From assembly GCA_964506245.1 (NCBI GenBank), contig CAZDKK010000012.1, positions 1-64,000 of the forward strand: DNA of 64,000 bases, in the 5' to 3' direction. Origin of the DNA: CAZDKK01 sp964506245. Lineage in GTDB: Bacteria; Eisenbacteria; RBG-16-71-46; CAIMUX01; WJJG01. The position numbers were made by a program, and so were the translations under genes. The first letter of the stretch is position 1; every line of letters starts with the position of its first letter. This document shows, in pieces, positions 51,877 through 60,080 of this stretch. The notes below the pieces were generated by a model. It was not told the DNA's origin. It was given only the letters and a program-made list of their open reading frames with translations, and did not search any database.

Positions 51877-52033
51877 CATGAGTTCGGCGGCCATTCGCCA
51901 GCGCCTCGAGCAAGTCAGGGCACTGCGACAGCTATGCTTGTCCTTAGCCCGATCGACCGCGGGACGTCAAGTGATCGAGAGATTCCCGGCGAACAACAAG
52001 GTTCGCCGGACCTCGCTAGCACTCGGCCGCTGA
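51866..52033 (+). CDS. Small companion protein of the nucleotidyltransferase
   Basis: 55 residues, MKIDMSSAAIRQRLEQVRALRQLC... ending ALGR. Similar 'MDMS..A...RL..V..LR.LCLSLA' proteins are, as I recall, coded next to such nucleotidyltransferases in other genomes, usually as the second gene of the pair. The start overlaps the partner by 11 bases and has AGGAG upstream. It is too short and plain to assign a fold; an antitoxin or subunit role is inference. Confidence 0.6.
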   Translation: MKIDMSSAAIRQRLEQVRALRQLCLSLARSTAGRQVIERFPANNKVRRTSLALGR

Positions 52034-52192
52034 CCTTCGCGCTATGCTTCCAGAGGACACCCTGCGTGAACGGATGGAGGGGCGTCCTGCCATCGAAGCG
52101 CCGTGCATGCCCGGGATCGAAGCGGATCGGCGACCCTCCGGATTCTGACCGTCTGAAGGATCATAGCGGGGTGCCGGGTCACGAGTGGATGC
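52034..52192. other. Short gap before the BrnTA-like pair
   Basis: No gene recognised between the companion gene and the palindrome that precedes the next pair. Confidence 0.45.
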
Positions 52193-52258
52193 TGTAACTG
52201 CCGTAGTTACAATTAAATAGGCAACTGCCACCATTTGGCCCTTGGCGGAACGTATACT
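52193..52258 (+). promoter_or_regulatory. Operator/promoter of the BrnT-BrnA-like operon
   Basis: TGTAACT and AGTTACA (52193-52211) are a perfect seven-base inverted repeat around GCCGT. TATACT at 52253-52258 is a good -10 some 29 bases before the toxin start. BrnA-type antitoxins repress their own operon, so the palindrome is the likely site. Confidence 0.55.
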
Positions 52259-52286
52259 TTGCCGATGTACGCATCCTATGGGCGTC

Positions 52287-52580
52287 ATGGATGAGCTAGC
52301 CAGATGTACCGGCTTCCAGTGGGACGAGGTCAACTTCCTCAAGAGCTGGGAGCGACACGGGGTGCGCCCAGGCGAGTGCGAACAGGTCTTCTTCAGCCGT
52401 CCGCTCATCGTTGTTCTGGATGAGACGCATTCGGACAAGGAGCCGCGTTTCTACGCCCTTGGACAAACAGACGCAACCAGACGGCTGTTCATGGTCTTCA
52501 CGATTCTCGGCACTCTGATCCGGGTGATCTCGGCCCGGGACATGAGCCGGAAGGAAAGAAAGGCGTACGAGCAGGCATGA
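52287..52580 (+). CDS. brnT: BrnT-family toxin
   Basis: About 97 residues. The sequence FQWDEVNFLKSWERHGVRPGECEQVFFSRPLIVVLDETHSDKEPRFYALGQTDATRRLFMVFTI...RVISARDMSRKERKAYEQ follows the BrnT (RelE/ParE-like ribonuclease) pattern: FxWDExKxxxNxxKHGV, the Glu/Asp-rich middle, and the closing ISAR-x-M/A-xxxExxxYE. In this family BrnT cuts mRNA and BrnA neutralises it. Starts at 52278 and 52287 are possible; neither has a good ribosome site. The stop overlaps the antitoxin ATG by four bases. Confidence 0.9.
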   Translation: MDELARCTGFQWDEVNFLKSWERHGVRPGECEQVFFSRPLIVVLDETHSDKEPRFYALGQTDATRRLFMVFTILGTLIRVISARDMSRKERKAYEQA

Positions 52581-52873
52581 AGCCGAAGAGGAAGATACCC
52601 AGGTTCGCGTCCGAGAAGGGCGAGCGCTCATTCTGGGCGAAGGCGGACTCGACGGACTTCGTCGATTGGAACAGGGCCAGTACTCCGGCTATGACCATGT
52701 TGCGCCCGACCTTGAAGACCATTTCCCTCCGCCTTCCTGAGCCACTGCTCGCGGAGTTGAAGCTGCTGGCCAACAAGCGGGATGTACCATATCAGTCGCT
52801 CCTGAAGATGTTTCTAGCTGAGCGGGTCGAGACCGAGCTGCGGCGCATCCCCAGGAGAAGACGGAAGGCATAA
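52577..52873 (+). CDS. brnA: BrnA/CopG-family antitoxin
   Basis: 98 residues. The N-terminus KIPRFASEKGERSFWAKADSTDFVDW is the linker that binds the BrnT-type toxin, typical of CopG antitoxins. The C-terminal TISLRLPEPLLAELKLLANKRDVPYQSLLKMFLAERV is a ribbon-helix-helix DNA-binding domain. It should both block BrnT and repress the operon through the palindrome upstream. The start overlaps the toxin stop (ATGA), so the two are coupled. Intact in length and motifs, so the pair is likely active. Confidence 0.9.
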   Translation: MKPKRKIPRFASEKGERSFWAKADSTDFVDWNRASTPAMTMLRPTLKTISLRLPEPLLAELKLLANKRDVPYQSLLKMFLAERVETELRRIPRRRRKA

Positions 52874-52966
52874 CTACTGCATTCACCAGTCGATTCGGTC
52901 CGTCACGGGCCTGACGTGCGCCAGTCCCGCCCCCGGCCGGCTACCGACGCCCCAGCCCCGATCGTT

Positions 52967-53932
52967 TCAGAAGGTCACGACCGCCGTCACGGGGAAGTGG
53001 TCCGACGGATAGCGCCCGTCGCGCTGGGTGCGATCGATGTCCGCCTGCAGAACCTTCCAGCCGGGCGACGTGAGGATCCAGTCGATCCGCGGACCCGCGG
53101 TGTCGCCGGTGAAGCTGTTGAAGGTGCACTCGTCCTTCGCGCGGCGAGGGTGAATCGTGCGATAGCTGTCGGTGAACCTGACCCACGCCTCGCTCGCGGG
53201 ACCGCTCACGCCGAGAAGGACCCGGTAGGGGCCGTCGATGATCGGATCGGCATCGGCATTGAAGTCGCCCGTGAGCAGGATGGGCAGATCCCCGGCGATC
53301 TGGCGCGCCTTCTGCGCAAGGAGCGCGGCCGATTCGCGACGGGCGACCTGGCCCATGTGATCGAAGTGCGTGTTGAAGAAGACGAACTCGCGGCCGCTCG
53401 ACTCATCGAGCAGCCGCACCCACGAGACGATGCGCGTGAGCGCCGCATCCCAGCTCTTGCTGGCCACCAGATCGGGCGTCTCGCTGAGCCAGAAGTAGCC
53501 TTCGGCCAGCTTCTCGAAGCGCTCCGCGCGGTAGAAGATCGCGGCCATCTCGCCCGCCTGCCGGCCGTCATCGCGCCCCACCCCCACGAAGCCGCGGCCG
53601 GGCAGGCGCGCTTGGAGGAACTCCGCCTGGGATTGCAGGCATTCCTGCGTGCCCAGGAGGTCGGGGTCGAAGGCGAGGATGGTCTCGACGAGCAGATCCT
53701 GGCGGTGCTCCCAGGCGTTCTCGCCGTCGGGCGCGGTGCCGTAGCGGATGTTGAAGCTCATGACGCGCAGCGGGTGGGCCGCGGCGGAGGACTGCGCAGC
53801 CAGCGCGGCCGCGGCTGGCGAGCTTTCCTGGCCGGTCTGAGCCCAGGCGGGTGCCGCGAGGCAGGCGGCAAGGGCGAGCAGGGCTCCCACGCGGGGGATG
53901 AACCTCAGGAGCCGAGCTGATTTCGTGTGCAT
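52967..53932 (-). CDS. Exported endonuclease/exonuclease/phosphatase-family protein
   Basis: 321 residues. A signal peptide (RFIPRVGALLALAACLAAPAWAQ) is followed by the DNase-I-like fold: MSFNIRYGT, DLLGTQECLQSQAEFL, REFVFFNTHFDHMG, ILLTGDFNADAD and the end motif YPSDHFPVTAVV. The fold cleaves phosphodiesters in nucleic acids, phosphoinositides or sphingomyelin, and signal peptides on this group often mark secreted sphingomyelinase-like or phosphatase enzymes. GGGAGG lies just before ATG 53932. The substrate cannot be decided from the motifs. Confidence 0.92.
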   Translation of the reverse strand: MHTKSARLLRFIPRVGALLALAACLAAPAWAQTGQESSPAAAALAAQSSAAAHPLRVMSFNIRYGTAPDGENAWEHRQDLLVETILAFDPDLLGTQECLQSQAEFLQARLPGRGFVGVGRDDGRQAGEMAAIFYRAERFEKLAEGYFWLSETPDLVASKSWDAALTRIVSWVRLLDESSGREFVFFNTHFDHMGQVARRESAALLAQKARQIAGDLPILLTGDFNADADPIIDGPYRVLLGVSGPASEAWVRFTDSYRTIHPRRAKDECTFNSFTGDTAGPRIDWILTSPGWKVLQADIDRTQRDGRYPSDHFPVTAVVTF

Positions 53933-53965
53933 GAGCCGATCCTCCCTGGTCGTCTTGTGCCGGGC

Positions 53966-54406
53966 CTACTCGACGTAGAACGAGAAAGGCACCGTCACCG
54001 TGAAAGCCACCGGCTGCCCGTCCCGCCGAGCCGGCGAGAAGCGCCAGCTCTGCATCGCCTCGATGCAGGCGATGTCGAAGACGGGCAGCGAACGCAGCAC
54101 GCGGATCTCCGTGATGCGGCCCCGCTCGTCCACATCCGCGGCCAGCCGGATCGAGCCCGAGATGTTGTCGAAGATCGCCTGCTGGGGATACTCGGGCGCC
54201 GTGAATCTGATCAGACGGGGCAGGACGTCGATGCGGCCGCCGTCCTGGGCCCGAATCTCCTCGAGCGGGACCGGGCTCGGCGTCTCGGGCGGGATGTCCT
54301 TGATCGCTGGCCCGCAGCCCAGGCCGGTCGCCACGAGCAACGCGACGACCGCCCGGCGCACCGCACCGCGCGTCATTGTTCCCATGCGCTGTGTGTCTCG
54401 CTTCAC
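53966..54406 (-). CDS. TonB-C-terminal-domain protein
   Basis: 146 residues. A short hydrophobic leader (AVVALLVATGLGCGP) with a Cys suggests a lipoprotein, although the lipobox is imperfect. The C-terminal 85 residues are a TonB-type fold: LIRFTAPEYPQQAIFDNISGSIRLAADVDERGRITEIRVLRSLPVFDIACIEAMQSWRFSPARRDGQPV. TonB domains pass energy from the inner membrane to outer-membrane receptors, but a version without a transmembrane helix and Pro-rich linker is more likely a periplasmic variant. GTG 54406 has GGGGGAG upstream. It lies between two minus-strand genes. Confidence 0.82.
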   Translation of the reverse strand: MKRDTQRMGTMTRGAVRRAVVALLVATGLGCGPAIKDIPPETPSPVPLEEIRAQDGGRIDVLPRLIRFTAPEYPQQAIFDNISGSIRLAADVDERGRITEIRVLRSLPVFDIACIEAMQSWRFSPARRDGQPVAFTVTVPFSFYVE

Positions 54407-54444
54407 ATCCGCTCCCCCACGGCGCGACGCCGGCGGCGATCCGG

Positions 54445-54873
54445 TTACCCCGCCGGCAGGAGCCGGCGAAAGCGGGCGGGGACCTGTGCCATCCGCTTGG
54501 CCTCGTAGTCGAAGAAGACGATGCCGGTCTTGGCCAACGCCACGAGCCCGTCCGTTACCCGATCGGTGACACGGTACACAAGATCGCAGCTTCGCGCACC
54601 GGCTTCCCCAATGGCGATTTCGATCCGCAGGGTCTGGCCGTAGAAGACCTGGGCGCGATAGGCGACCGCCAGGTCGGCCAGCAGGATCCCCACCCCGTCG
54701 ATGTCCCGCTCCTCCATGCCGAAGTGGCGGAAGAAGCGGACGCGGGCCTCGTGTAGGAGCGAGACGAGGCTGTCGTGACCGAGGTGGTTGCCGTAGTTGA
54801 GGTCCGACACGCGGACCTCGATCTCATGCGCGAAGACCGGCGGTTCCGGAAACGTGATGCGCACACGTGACAT
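54445..54873 (-). CDS. Acyl-CoA thioesterase, YbgC/4-HBT family
   Basis: About 142 residues of hotdog fold. HEIEVRVSDLNYGNHLGHDSLVSLLHEARVRFFRHFGM is the YbgC/4-hydroxybenzoyl-CoA thioesterase signature, where the Asp after V is the catalytic acid (VSDLNYGNHLGHD). The strands LAVAYRAQVFYGQTLRIEI and TGIVFFDYEAKRM complete it. It hydrolyses acyl-CoA thioesters. ATG 54873 has GGGGGAGG ten bases upstream; GTG 54900 lacks a ribosome site. It is a second thioesterase of the window after 17112-17603. Confidence 0.88.
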   Translation of the reverse strand: MSRVRITFPEPPVFAHEIEVRVSDLNYGNHLGHDSLVSLLHEARVRFFRHFGMEERDIDGVGILLADLAVAYRAQVFYGQTLRIEIAIGEAGARSCDLVYRVTDRVTDGLVALAKTGIVFFDYEAKRMAQVPARFRRLLPAG

Positions 54874-55080
54874 GGGCCTGAGACCTCCCCCTCGTGACAC
54901 CCGAAGTGGACGGCTAGGCGGCTCGGGCTACCGGGCCGCGCGCGGGGGGATTCTAGCGCGGGCGGGCGGGGATGGAAGGGCTGGAGGGAGCGGGCGGCTG
55001 GGGGATCAGCGGCCGGCCCTGGGGACGGTCGGTGGCGGTAGGCGCCGGTAGGTGGCGAGATGTGGGGCGTGAGGCCCTCG

Positions 55081-57891
55081 CTAGTGGGGCTGCGCGTCAC
55101 CCCGTGGGGGCTCCTCGCCCAGCGGATTCGGCCGGCCGTGTGATGTGGACGCCTCGCCGTGGAATGAGTCAGAGAACTGGTCTTTGCCGGCGTTACGTTC
55201 CTCTTCCTTCAATCGCTTGTACAATCGATAGGCGTGCGCCCGTGACAGGCCCAGCAAGCGCGCAGCCTCAGAAATCACACCGCCCGCGGCCGCCAGTGCG
55301 TGCTTCAGCAAGTCGGGATCCCAGTCGCCCTGCGCGGCCCGGATCGATTGTGGGAGGTCGGCCCACGGCGAAGGCTGGGGTGGCCCCGTGCCGAGAGCCG
55401 ATGGAGCCGGTAGTCGTGGCGGAGTTCCTGTCGGCTGAGTGTCGACCGGCTTCTCGGGCGTCCTGAGCAGGTCCGCCCGCGCCGCCGCCACCCCGTGGCT
55501 GCGGTGGAACAGGATAGCCCGATCGACGACGTGCTTCAGCTCCCGCACGTTTCCCGGCCAATCGCGTGCGCGCAGCACCGCGACCACGTGCGGTGTGAAG
55601 ACTTCCGCCCGCGTCTCTGGATCGCCGCCCCCGCGCTCCCACAGCATGGTGATGAGCGGCTCGAAGTCCTCCGGACGCTCACCGAGAGGCGGGACCCGGA
55701 GCACCAGCCCGGCCAGTCGTCCGTACAAGTCGGCCCGGAACATCCCCGATGAGACACGCGCCTGCAGATCGCGACACGTCGCCGCCAGGATGCGCGTCTC
55801 CACGCGCCGGCTGCGCGTCTCCCCCAGAGGGCGAATCTCGCCCGCGTCCAGGAATCGCAGCAAGTACCCTTGGGCCTCAGCATCCAGATCAGCGATCTCG
55901 TCGAAGAACAGCGTGCCGCGCTCCGCCTCCTCCACCAGACCGCGGCGATCGTCGATCGCGCCTGTGTAAGCGCCCCGCCGCGCCCCGAACAGCTCGGCCA
56001 CGAAGATCTCCCGGCGCGCGGCCGCGCAGTTGACGGGCACGTAGGCGCCCGGCTGGCCGCTGAGCCTGTGCAGTCCCTGGGCGATGAGGTCCTTGCCCGT
56101 GCCGGTGGCACCGAGAATCAGGATCGGGATGCGCCCGGGGGCGTAGGTCTCGGCCAAGCGAAGTGTCTCGATCACTGCCGGTGTTCGCGTAACGAGACCC
56201 AGGTCGGACCAGAGCGACGATAGAGCCGGCGCCGGTGTGGCCCCGGACGTCGGCTGAGTCGTCACCCGCGTGGGGGCCTCAGTCACGGGGCGCTCCACGC
56301 GGGGGAGGATGCCCTCGCGCGTCCAGTCACGGGTGCGTGGGCGCGCGGCAGCAAGCTGGGCGTGACCGCCCTTGTCGGCGCGGAAGCGGTCCCGAGGCGC
56401 GCGCTTCTGCTGCCGCTCGCGCTTGCGACGGAGCCAGGGGTTGGGGCCGAGGAGGGGGTGGTTGAGCCAGAAGGTGAGGGCTTTGTCGGGAACCTCAAGC
56501 GCGGGATCGCCCGACGTCTTGGCGATGGCAGGTGGGCGGCTGGCTTGCAGGTGTCCACCTCGTGATGGCCGTCCGAGGGCTTCGAGCCAGGCTTCGACCA
56601 CTCTCCGTTCTAGACGCTCGCCAGCTTCCTCAAACAAAGCCCGGGCCCTCTCGAAGGAGCGGCGCGCCGCGGCCTTGCGTCCCGACTCCAGGGATGCCAC
56701 AGCACATGTCCTCAGTGCCTGGGCCTCCTCGATGAGGGCGCCGGCGCTCCGGGCGTGCTCTGCAGCTGCTCGCGCCGAGCGGACCGCATCTACGACTCGT
56801 CCTTCGGCTAGCTCAAGCAGCGCGACGCGTGACCCAATCTCGAGCGCAACGTCGCCCCTCGGCGCAAGTCTCGTCGCCAGCTCGGTTCCGAGGTGGAGAG
56901 CGACGCGTGCTCTAGCCAAGTTTCCAGCAAGCACATGACCCTCACCCAGGAACTCGAGGGCCAACGCCTCCTCGCGGCGCAGTCCGGCGCGCCGTGCTTC
57001 GCGTGCGCCGCGGACGAGAGCGCGGCGGGCAGAGGCGAGATGGCCCTGGCGCACTTCGGCGAGAGCGCGCGTGAGTTGCGCGCGGAGTGTCGTCGCAGGC
57101 CTTCCAAGTTCCGTGCCCATGCGTGCTGCCTCTTCGCAGAGGCGTATGCATTCGCCGAGTAAGCCCATCAGCACGAGCACGGTCGCGCGGTTCAGAAGAA
57201 GCCGGGCGTAGGCACTCAGGTCGCCTACTTGCCAGTACGCCCGACCCGCGTTGGCGTAGAGGACATTGGCGGAGGAGAGCTGGCCACGGGTGCGGGCGAT
57301 CATAGCCAGCAAGTAGTAAGCATCGCCCGCCAGCCCCACAAGGCCATCCTTCTGCGCCAGATGGACGGAGTCGAGGGCATCCGACTCGGCGTCAGTATGG
57401 AAGCCACGGCGGAGTTGGATTCTCCCGCGGAGCAAGGAGAGACGCGCTCGTGTCCACGTAGAAAGCTCGTCGCTCTGCAACTGCCCCGCTTGGTCTGCCA
57501 ATGTGGCTGCCTCTTCAAGGCATCCCTTCTCGGCCTCGTGCTGGGCCAAGGCGTGCAGGCAGAGGACACAGGCCTCGGTGTCCAATGGGACAGCTCCGCG
57601 GAGAGCTTGCCGGACGAGCTCAAGGTCCTCATCGGTGCTGTCCACTCGGCCAAGTCGCCAGCGAGCGGCGAGACTCAAGCACAACACCTCTGCCGCCTTG
57701 GCATCCAGAGAGGTGTCGCACTGCCTCACCTGCCGTACAGCAGGCTCCAGGAGCTGGAGTGCGGACTGCCAGGCACATGCGGTCAGATAGACGCGCGAAC
57801 GCTGAGCGATGCTCGCGAGCTTCTCCGGGCAATCACGCGTTCGTCTCTCTTCAGGGCCGTCACGCATTTCGCGTTGTCTCGGGTCGCGCAT
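55081..57891 (-). CDS. TPR-containing sigma54-dependent transcription activator
   Basis: About 936 residues. Residues 1-450 are a helical TPR-like array (tetratricopeptide-style repeats of 35-40 residues, ...LSAYARLLLNRATVLVLMGLLGECIRLC...). A linker leads to the AAA+ domain at about residues 560-800: Walker A LGATGTGKD, GARRGAYTGAIDDRRGL in place of the usual ExFGHxxGAFTGA, Walker B GTLFFDEIADLD and the arginine-rich tail RDWPGNVRELKHVVDRAI. A Fis-type helix-turn-helix closes it (VISEAARLLGLSRAHAYRLYKRLKEEE). The GAFTGA loop is GAYTGA. There is no receiver, GAF or PAS input domain; the TPR array should be the sensor. GTG 57915 and ATG 57867 are alternative starts, all without a clear ribosome site. 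Confidence 0.9.
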   Translation of the reverse strand: MRDPRQREMRDGPEERRTRDCPEKLASIAQRSRVYLTACAWQSALQLLEPAVRQVRQCDTSLDAKAAEVLCLSLAARWRLGRVDSTDEDLELVRQALRGAVPLDTEACVLCLHALAQHEAEKGCLEEAATLADQAGQLQSDELSTWTRARLSLLRGRIQLRRGFHTDAESDALDSVHLAQKDGLVGLAGDAYYLLAMIARTRGQLSSANVLYANAGRAYWQVGDLSAYARLLLNRATVLVLMGLLGECIRLCEEAARMGTELGRPATTLRAQLTRALAEVRQGHLASARRALVRGAREARRAGLRREEALALEFLGEGHVLAGNLARARVALHLGTELATRLAPRGDVALEIGSRVALLELAEGRVVDAVRSARAAAEHARSAGALIEEAQALRTCAVASLESGRKAAARRSFERARALFEEAGERLERRVVEAWLEALGRPSRGGHLQASRPPAIAKTSGDPALEVPDKALTFWLNHPLLGPNPWLRRKRERQQKRAPRDRFRADKGGHAQLAAARPRTRDWTREGILPRVERPVTEAPTRVTTQPTSGATPAPALSSLWSDLGLVTRTPAVIETLRLAETYAPGRIPILILGATGTGKDLIAQGLHRLSGQPGAYVPVNCAAARREIFVAELFGARRGAYTGAIDDRRGLVEEAERGTLFFDEIADLDAEAQGYLLRFLDAGEIRPLGETRSRRVETRILAATCRDLQARVSSGMFRADLYGRLAGLVLRVPPLGERPEDFEPLITMLWERGGGDPETRAEVFTPHVVAVLRARDWPGNVRELKHVVDRAILFHRSHGVAAARADLLRTPEKPVDTQPTGTPPRLPAPSALGTGPPQPSPWADLPQSIRAAQGDWDPDLLKHALAAAGGVISEAARLLGLSRAHAYRLYKRLKEEERNAGKDQFSDSFHGEASTSHGRPNPLGEEPPRGDAQPH

Positions 57892-58180
57892 CGAAGTACT
57901 GCCGAGTGACCACACCTGTGTGGAAGATCTTGCTTCCCGACAATCGCGGGGACTGGCTGGATGGGCTCATCCACTCAAGGTGCCGCACTGCCATCGTGTC
58001 ATGGGCGGGCTCGATCAGGCTGGTCTGCAGCCCTGACTGTGCAGACTCGGGCGGCTCATCGGGAACGCCCGATGGCGGCAAGTGAACAGTCTGTTTCTGC
58101 CACTTGGCCTGGGCAGGAGGCATGCTCAGGAGAAGCATGCTCCCAATGCCGATCGCGATGAGGATTCGTCTGGCTCTCAT
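57860..58180 (-). CDS. Small secreted protein B with LPPSGVPDEPPE motif
   Basis: 106 residues. RRILIAIGIGSMLLLSMPPAQAK is a signal peptide; the mature chain begins about WQKQTVHLPPSGVPDEPPES and is Ser/Gln/Pro-rich with no Cys. The start overlaps the previous stop by three bases, with CGGAGGGG upstream. The 3' end overlaps the activator start region by 32 bases, so all three genes are probably one unit. The LPPxGVPDExPE segment is shared with the neighbouring small protein, hinting at a common target. No known family. Confidence 0.7.
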   Translation of the reverse strand: MRARRILIAIGIGSMLLLSMPPAQAKWQKQTVHLPPSGVPDEPPESAQSGLQTSLIEPAHDTMAVRHLEWMSPSSQSPRLSGSKIFHTGVVTRQYFDARPETTRNA

Positions 58181-58494
58181 TGTCCCCTCCGGAAGCTGTT
58201 GATCGGAACGCCGTTCTCCCACGGGTGACGCGCGGCATCCGACCAACACGCGGCATCAACCTGGACGCACGTCATCGCGACAAAGCCACTGCCGCGCGCG
58301 GCCAGGGCAGGTAGCTCCGCAGCAGTCATCTTGTTCTGCTGCAAGCACTTAAGCTGCTCGGGTAGTTCGTCGGGGACCCCTGCTGGGGGCAGCATGCTGG
58401 TCTGTCTCTGTACGCACGCCACTGCCCCAGTGCACTGCAGCAAGAAGTGCCCCAAGAGGATCGACAGCACTATCGTTGAGTTCCTGAGGTTCAC
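58177..58494 (-). CDS. Small secreted protein A with LPPAGVPDELPE motif
   Basis: 105 residues from GTG 58494 with AGGAGG nine bases upstream. TIVLSILLGHFLLQCTGAVA is a signal peptide. The mature part reads CVQRQTSMLPPAGVPDELPEQLKCLQQNKMTAAELPALAARGSGFVAMTC... and has four or five cysteines, so it could be disulfide-bonded. It shares the 12-residue motif LPPAGVPDELPE with protein B, and it lies just downstream of the secreted propeller protein. No family is recognised. Confidence 0.72.
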   Translation of the reverse strand: MNLRNSTIVLSILLGHFLLQCTGAVACVQRQTSMLPPAGVPDELPEQLKCLQQNKMTAAELPALAARGSGFVAMTCVQVDAACWSDAARHPWENGVPINSFRRGQ

Positions 58495-58573
58495 CGCATC
58501 TCCCTCCTGAGAGGATCCAGACGTTGTCGCAGACGTCCGCTATCGACCCCAGCGCAGCCCTAGCCGAATCAGC

Positions 58574-59875
58574 TCACCGCGCAGTGTCGCGCACGGATGG
58601 TGAATCCAGATTCATTACGGCCCGGCAGCAGATGATCACTGGTGGCCCGCTCTCCTCTCCGGGGCCTTCGGCAAGATCGGCCGCGCCTACCGCTGCCATC
58701 TCGGCACCTACGCCATTCTTGACGATGATCCAGCGGTCGCCCAACGGAATGACCACATCCAATTCGTGCGAGATCTCGTGGGTGAGGACCGCCTGCTGGA
58801 GAAACCTTCCTTGCGCGTCGAACACATCCGCCTTGCCTACAATCCCCGGCCCAACCTCCCTCCACCCTCGACTGGAGGTCACCCAAGTCGTTCCGTCGTC
58901 CTGGAACCCGGCGGCCGCGATTGTTCGGTGGAAGTGCGACGCCTGGACACGAACCCCCTTGTATGCACGATAGAGCCCTTCCCAGTACGCCTGCTCCGCT
59001 TCGTATTCCGCATCTGTTCGCGCAAGGGCCTCGTACTCGCGTTCGATCTCAGACAGCAACATGCCGTTCTGGTCGTAGATCCGCACCACATAGTCCCGGT
59101 AGCTCGGGGAGACTAGCGTTCGGCCATTCCGTGAAGCGTCGTGCAGGCACACCGCTTCACTCGGCTCCTGGACGAAGTCGTAGGGGTGGTTCCGGTCCAG
59201 GGACTGAGTGGTTTCCAACAGGCGACGCCCGGGGGTTCCCTCGGGGGAGAAGAGCTGGACAGCGTAAGTCGTCCTGACTTCCGTCTCTGTGAACTCCTCG
59301 TAGCCAAGCTGCACTGCATAGGAAGCGGCGCAAGGCAAGACGGACACTACCCATGCTCGCTTGTAGCCCGCCAGGTTGATGCTCCAGGATCCGTGGGGCT
59401 CGCCAAGTGGGTTGATGAGGATGACCTTTCCCGCCTGAAGGTCGACCACTCCGATGTTCCCGTCTTGCGCAACGAATACCTCGGTAGGATGTCGGAATTC
59501 CCCGGGTCCATCCCCTTCGCGTCCGATCCGTCCCAAGTACTCGCCCGAGGGTCCGACTCGATGGACGCAGGCCAGCCGTGAGTCCAGCACGAGGACGTTA
59601 CCATCAGCATCCTCAGTCGCGTCCGCAGGTACCCCAAACAGCAGCGACCCATCCGGCCGCTCGCTCTCCAGCCTCCACACCTCCCGCAGCTCGTACTCGA
59701 CCGTTCCCTCCATCGGCTCGGCCGGATTCCACACATAGGTGACCCCGTCCCTGACCTCGCGCGTGCCCTTCCATTCGGAGGCGGGGATGGCGGTGACGAA
59801 GACAGTGAGGAACCCCAGTGCGACAAGGATGACTGACAGAGGGTGGGACAGCTCGGGGGAAGCTTGTCCATCCAT
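58574..59875 (-). CDS. Secreted six-bladed beta-propeller (NHL-like) protein
   Basis: About 433 residues. The start at ATG 59875 has GGAAAGGG seven bases upstream and gives a signal anchor (LSVILVALGFLTVFVTAIPAS). Propeller motifs are evident: TEDADGNVLVLDSRLACVHRVGPSGEYLGRIGREGDGPGEFRHPTEVFVAQDGNIGVVDLQAGKVIL is a 6-bladed/NHL-type pair of blades. An irregular middle follows with YVVRIYDQNGMLLSEIEREY. Such proteins occur in candidate phyla as 6-bladed-propeller exoproteins of unknown ligand. The two tiny secreted proteins and the activator follow on the same strand. Confidence 0.82.
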   Translation of the reverse strand: MDGQASPELSHPLSVILVALGFLTVFVTAIPASEWKGTREVRDGVTYVWNPAEPMEGTVEYELREVWRLESERPDGSLLFGVPADATEDADGNVLVLDSRLACVHRVGPSGEYLGRIGREGDGPGEFRHPTEVFVAQDGNIGVVDLQAGKVILINPLGEPHGSWSINLAGYKRAWVVSVLPCAASYAVQLGYEEFTETEVRTTYAVQLFSPEGTPGRRLLETTQSLDRNHPYDFVQEPSEAVCLHDASRNGRTLVSPSYRDYVVRIYDQNGMLLSEIEREYEALARTDAEYEAEQAYWEGLYRAYKGVRVQASHFHRTIAAAGFQDDGTTWVTSSRGWREVGPGIVGKADVFDAQGRFLQQAVLTHEISHELDVVIPLGDRWIIVKNGVGAEMAAVGAADLAEGPGEESGPPVIICCRAVMNLDSPSVRDTAR

Positions 59876-59956
59876 TCGAAGACCCTTTCCGTGCGCGCCG
59901 CCACAGTTGCACAAGTGCTTGCCGGACTCGACATGAGGGTATTCAGCGACCGGACG

Positions 59957-60080
59957 CCGGGTCAAGCACGAAGCCGGGCCCCAGCACCATGCCGGGCCCC
60001 AGCACGACGCCGTACCCAGCACCGAGCTGGCCCCAGCACCACGCCGCACCCAGCACCACGCCGGACCCAAGCCCGAAGAT
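59957..60080. repeat. Short direct-repeat array (about 17-base period)
   Basis: About seven imperfect units built around CCCAGCACCACGCCG, with variants such as GGCCCCAGCACGACG. They occur in a non-coding gap upstream of the propeller gene. Units differ by single bases and by one or two bases in length, typical of a VNTR. No Cas genes are near and the unit is too short and spacer-free for CRISPR. Confidence 0.75.

Noticed and set aside
59957..60080. CRISPR array
   Set aside because: Units are about 17 bases, imperfect and contiguous with no unique spacers; no cas gene is in the window.
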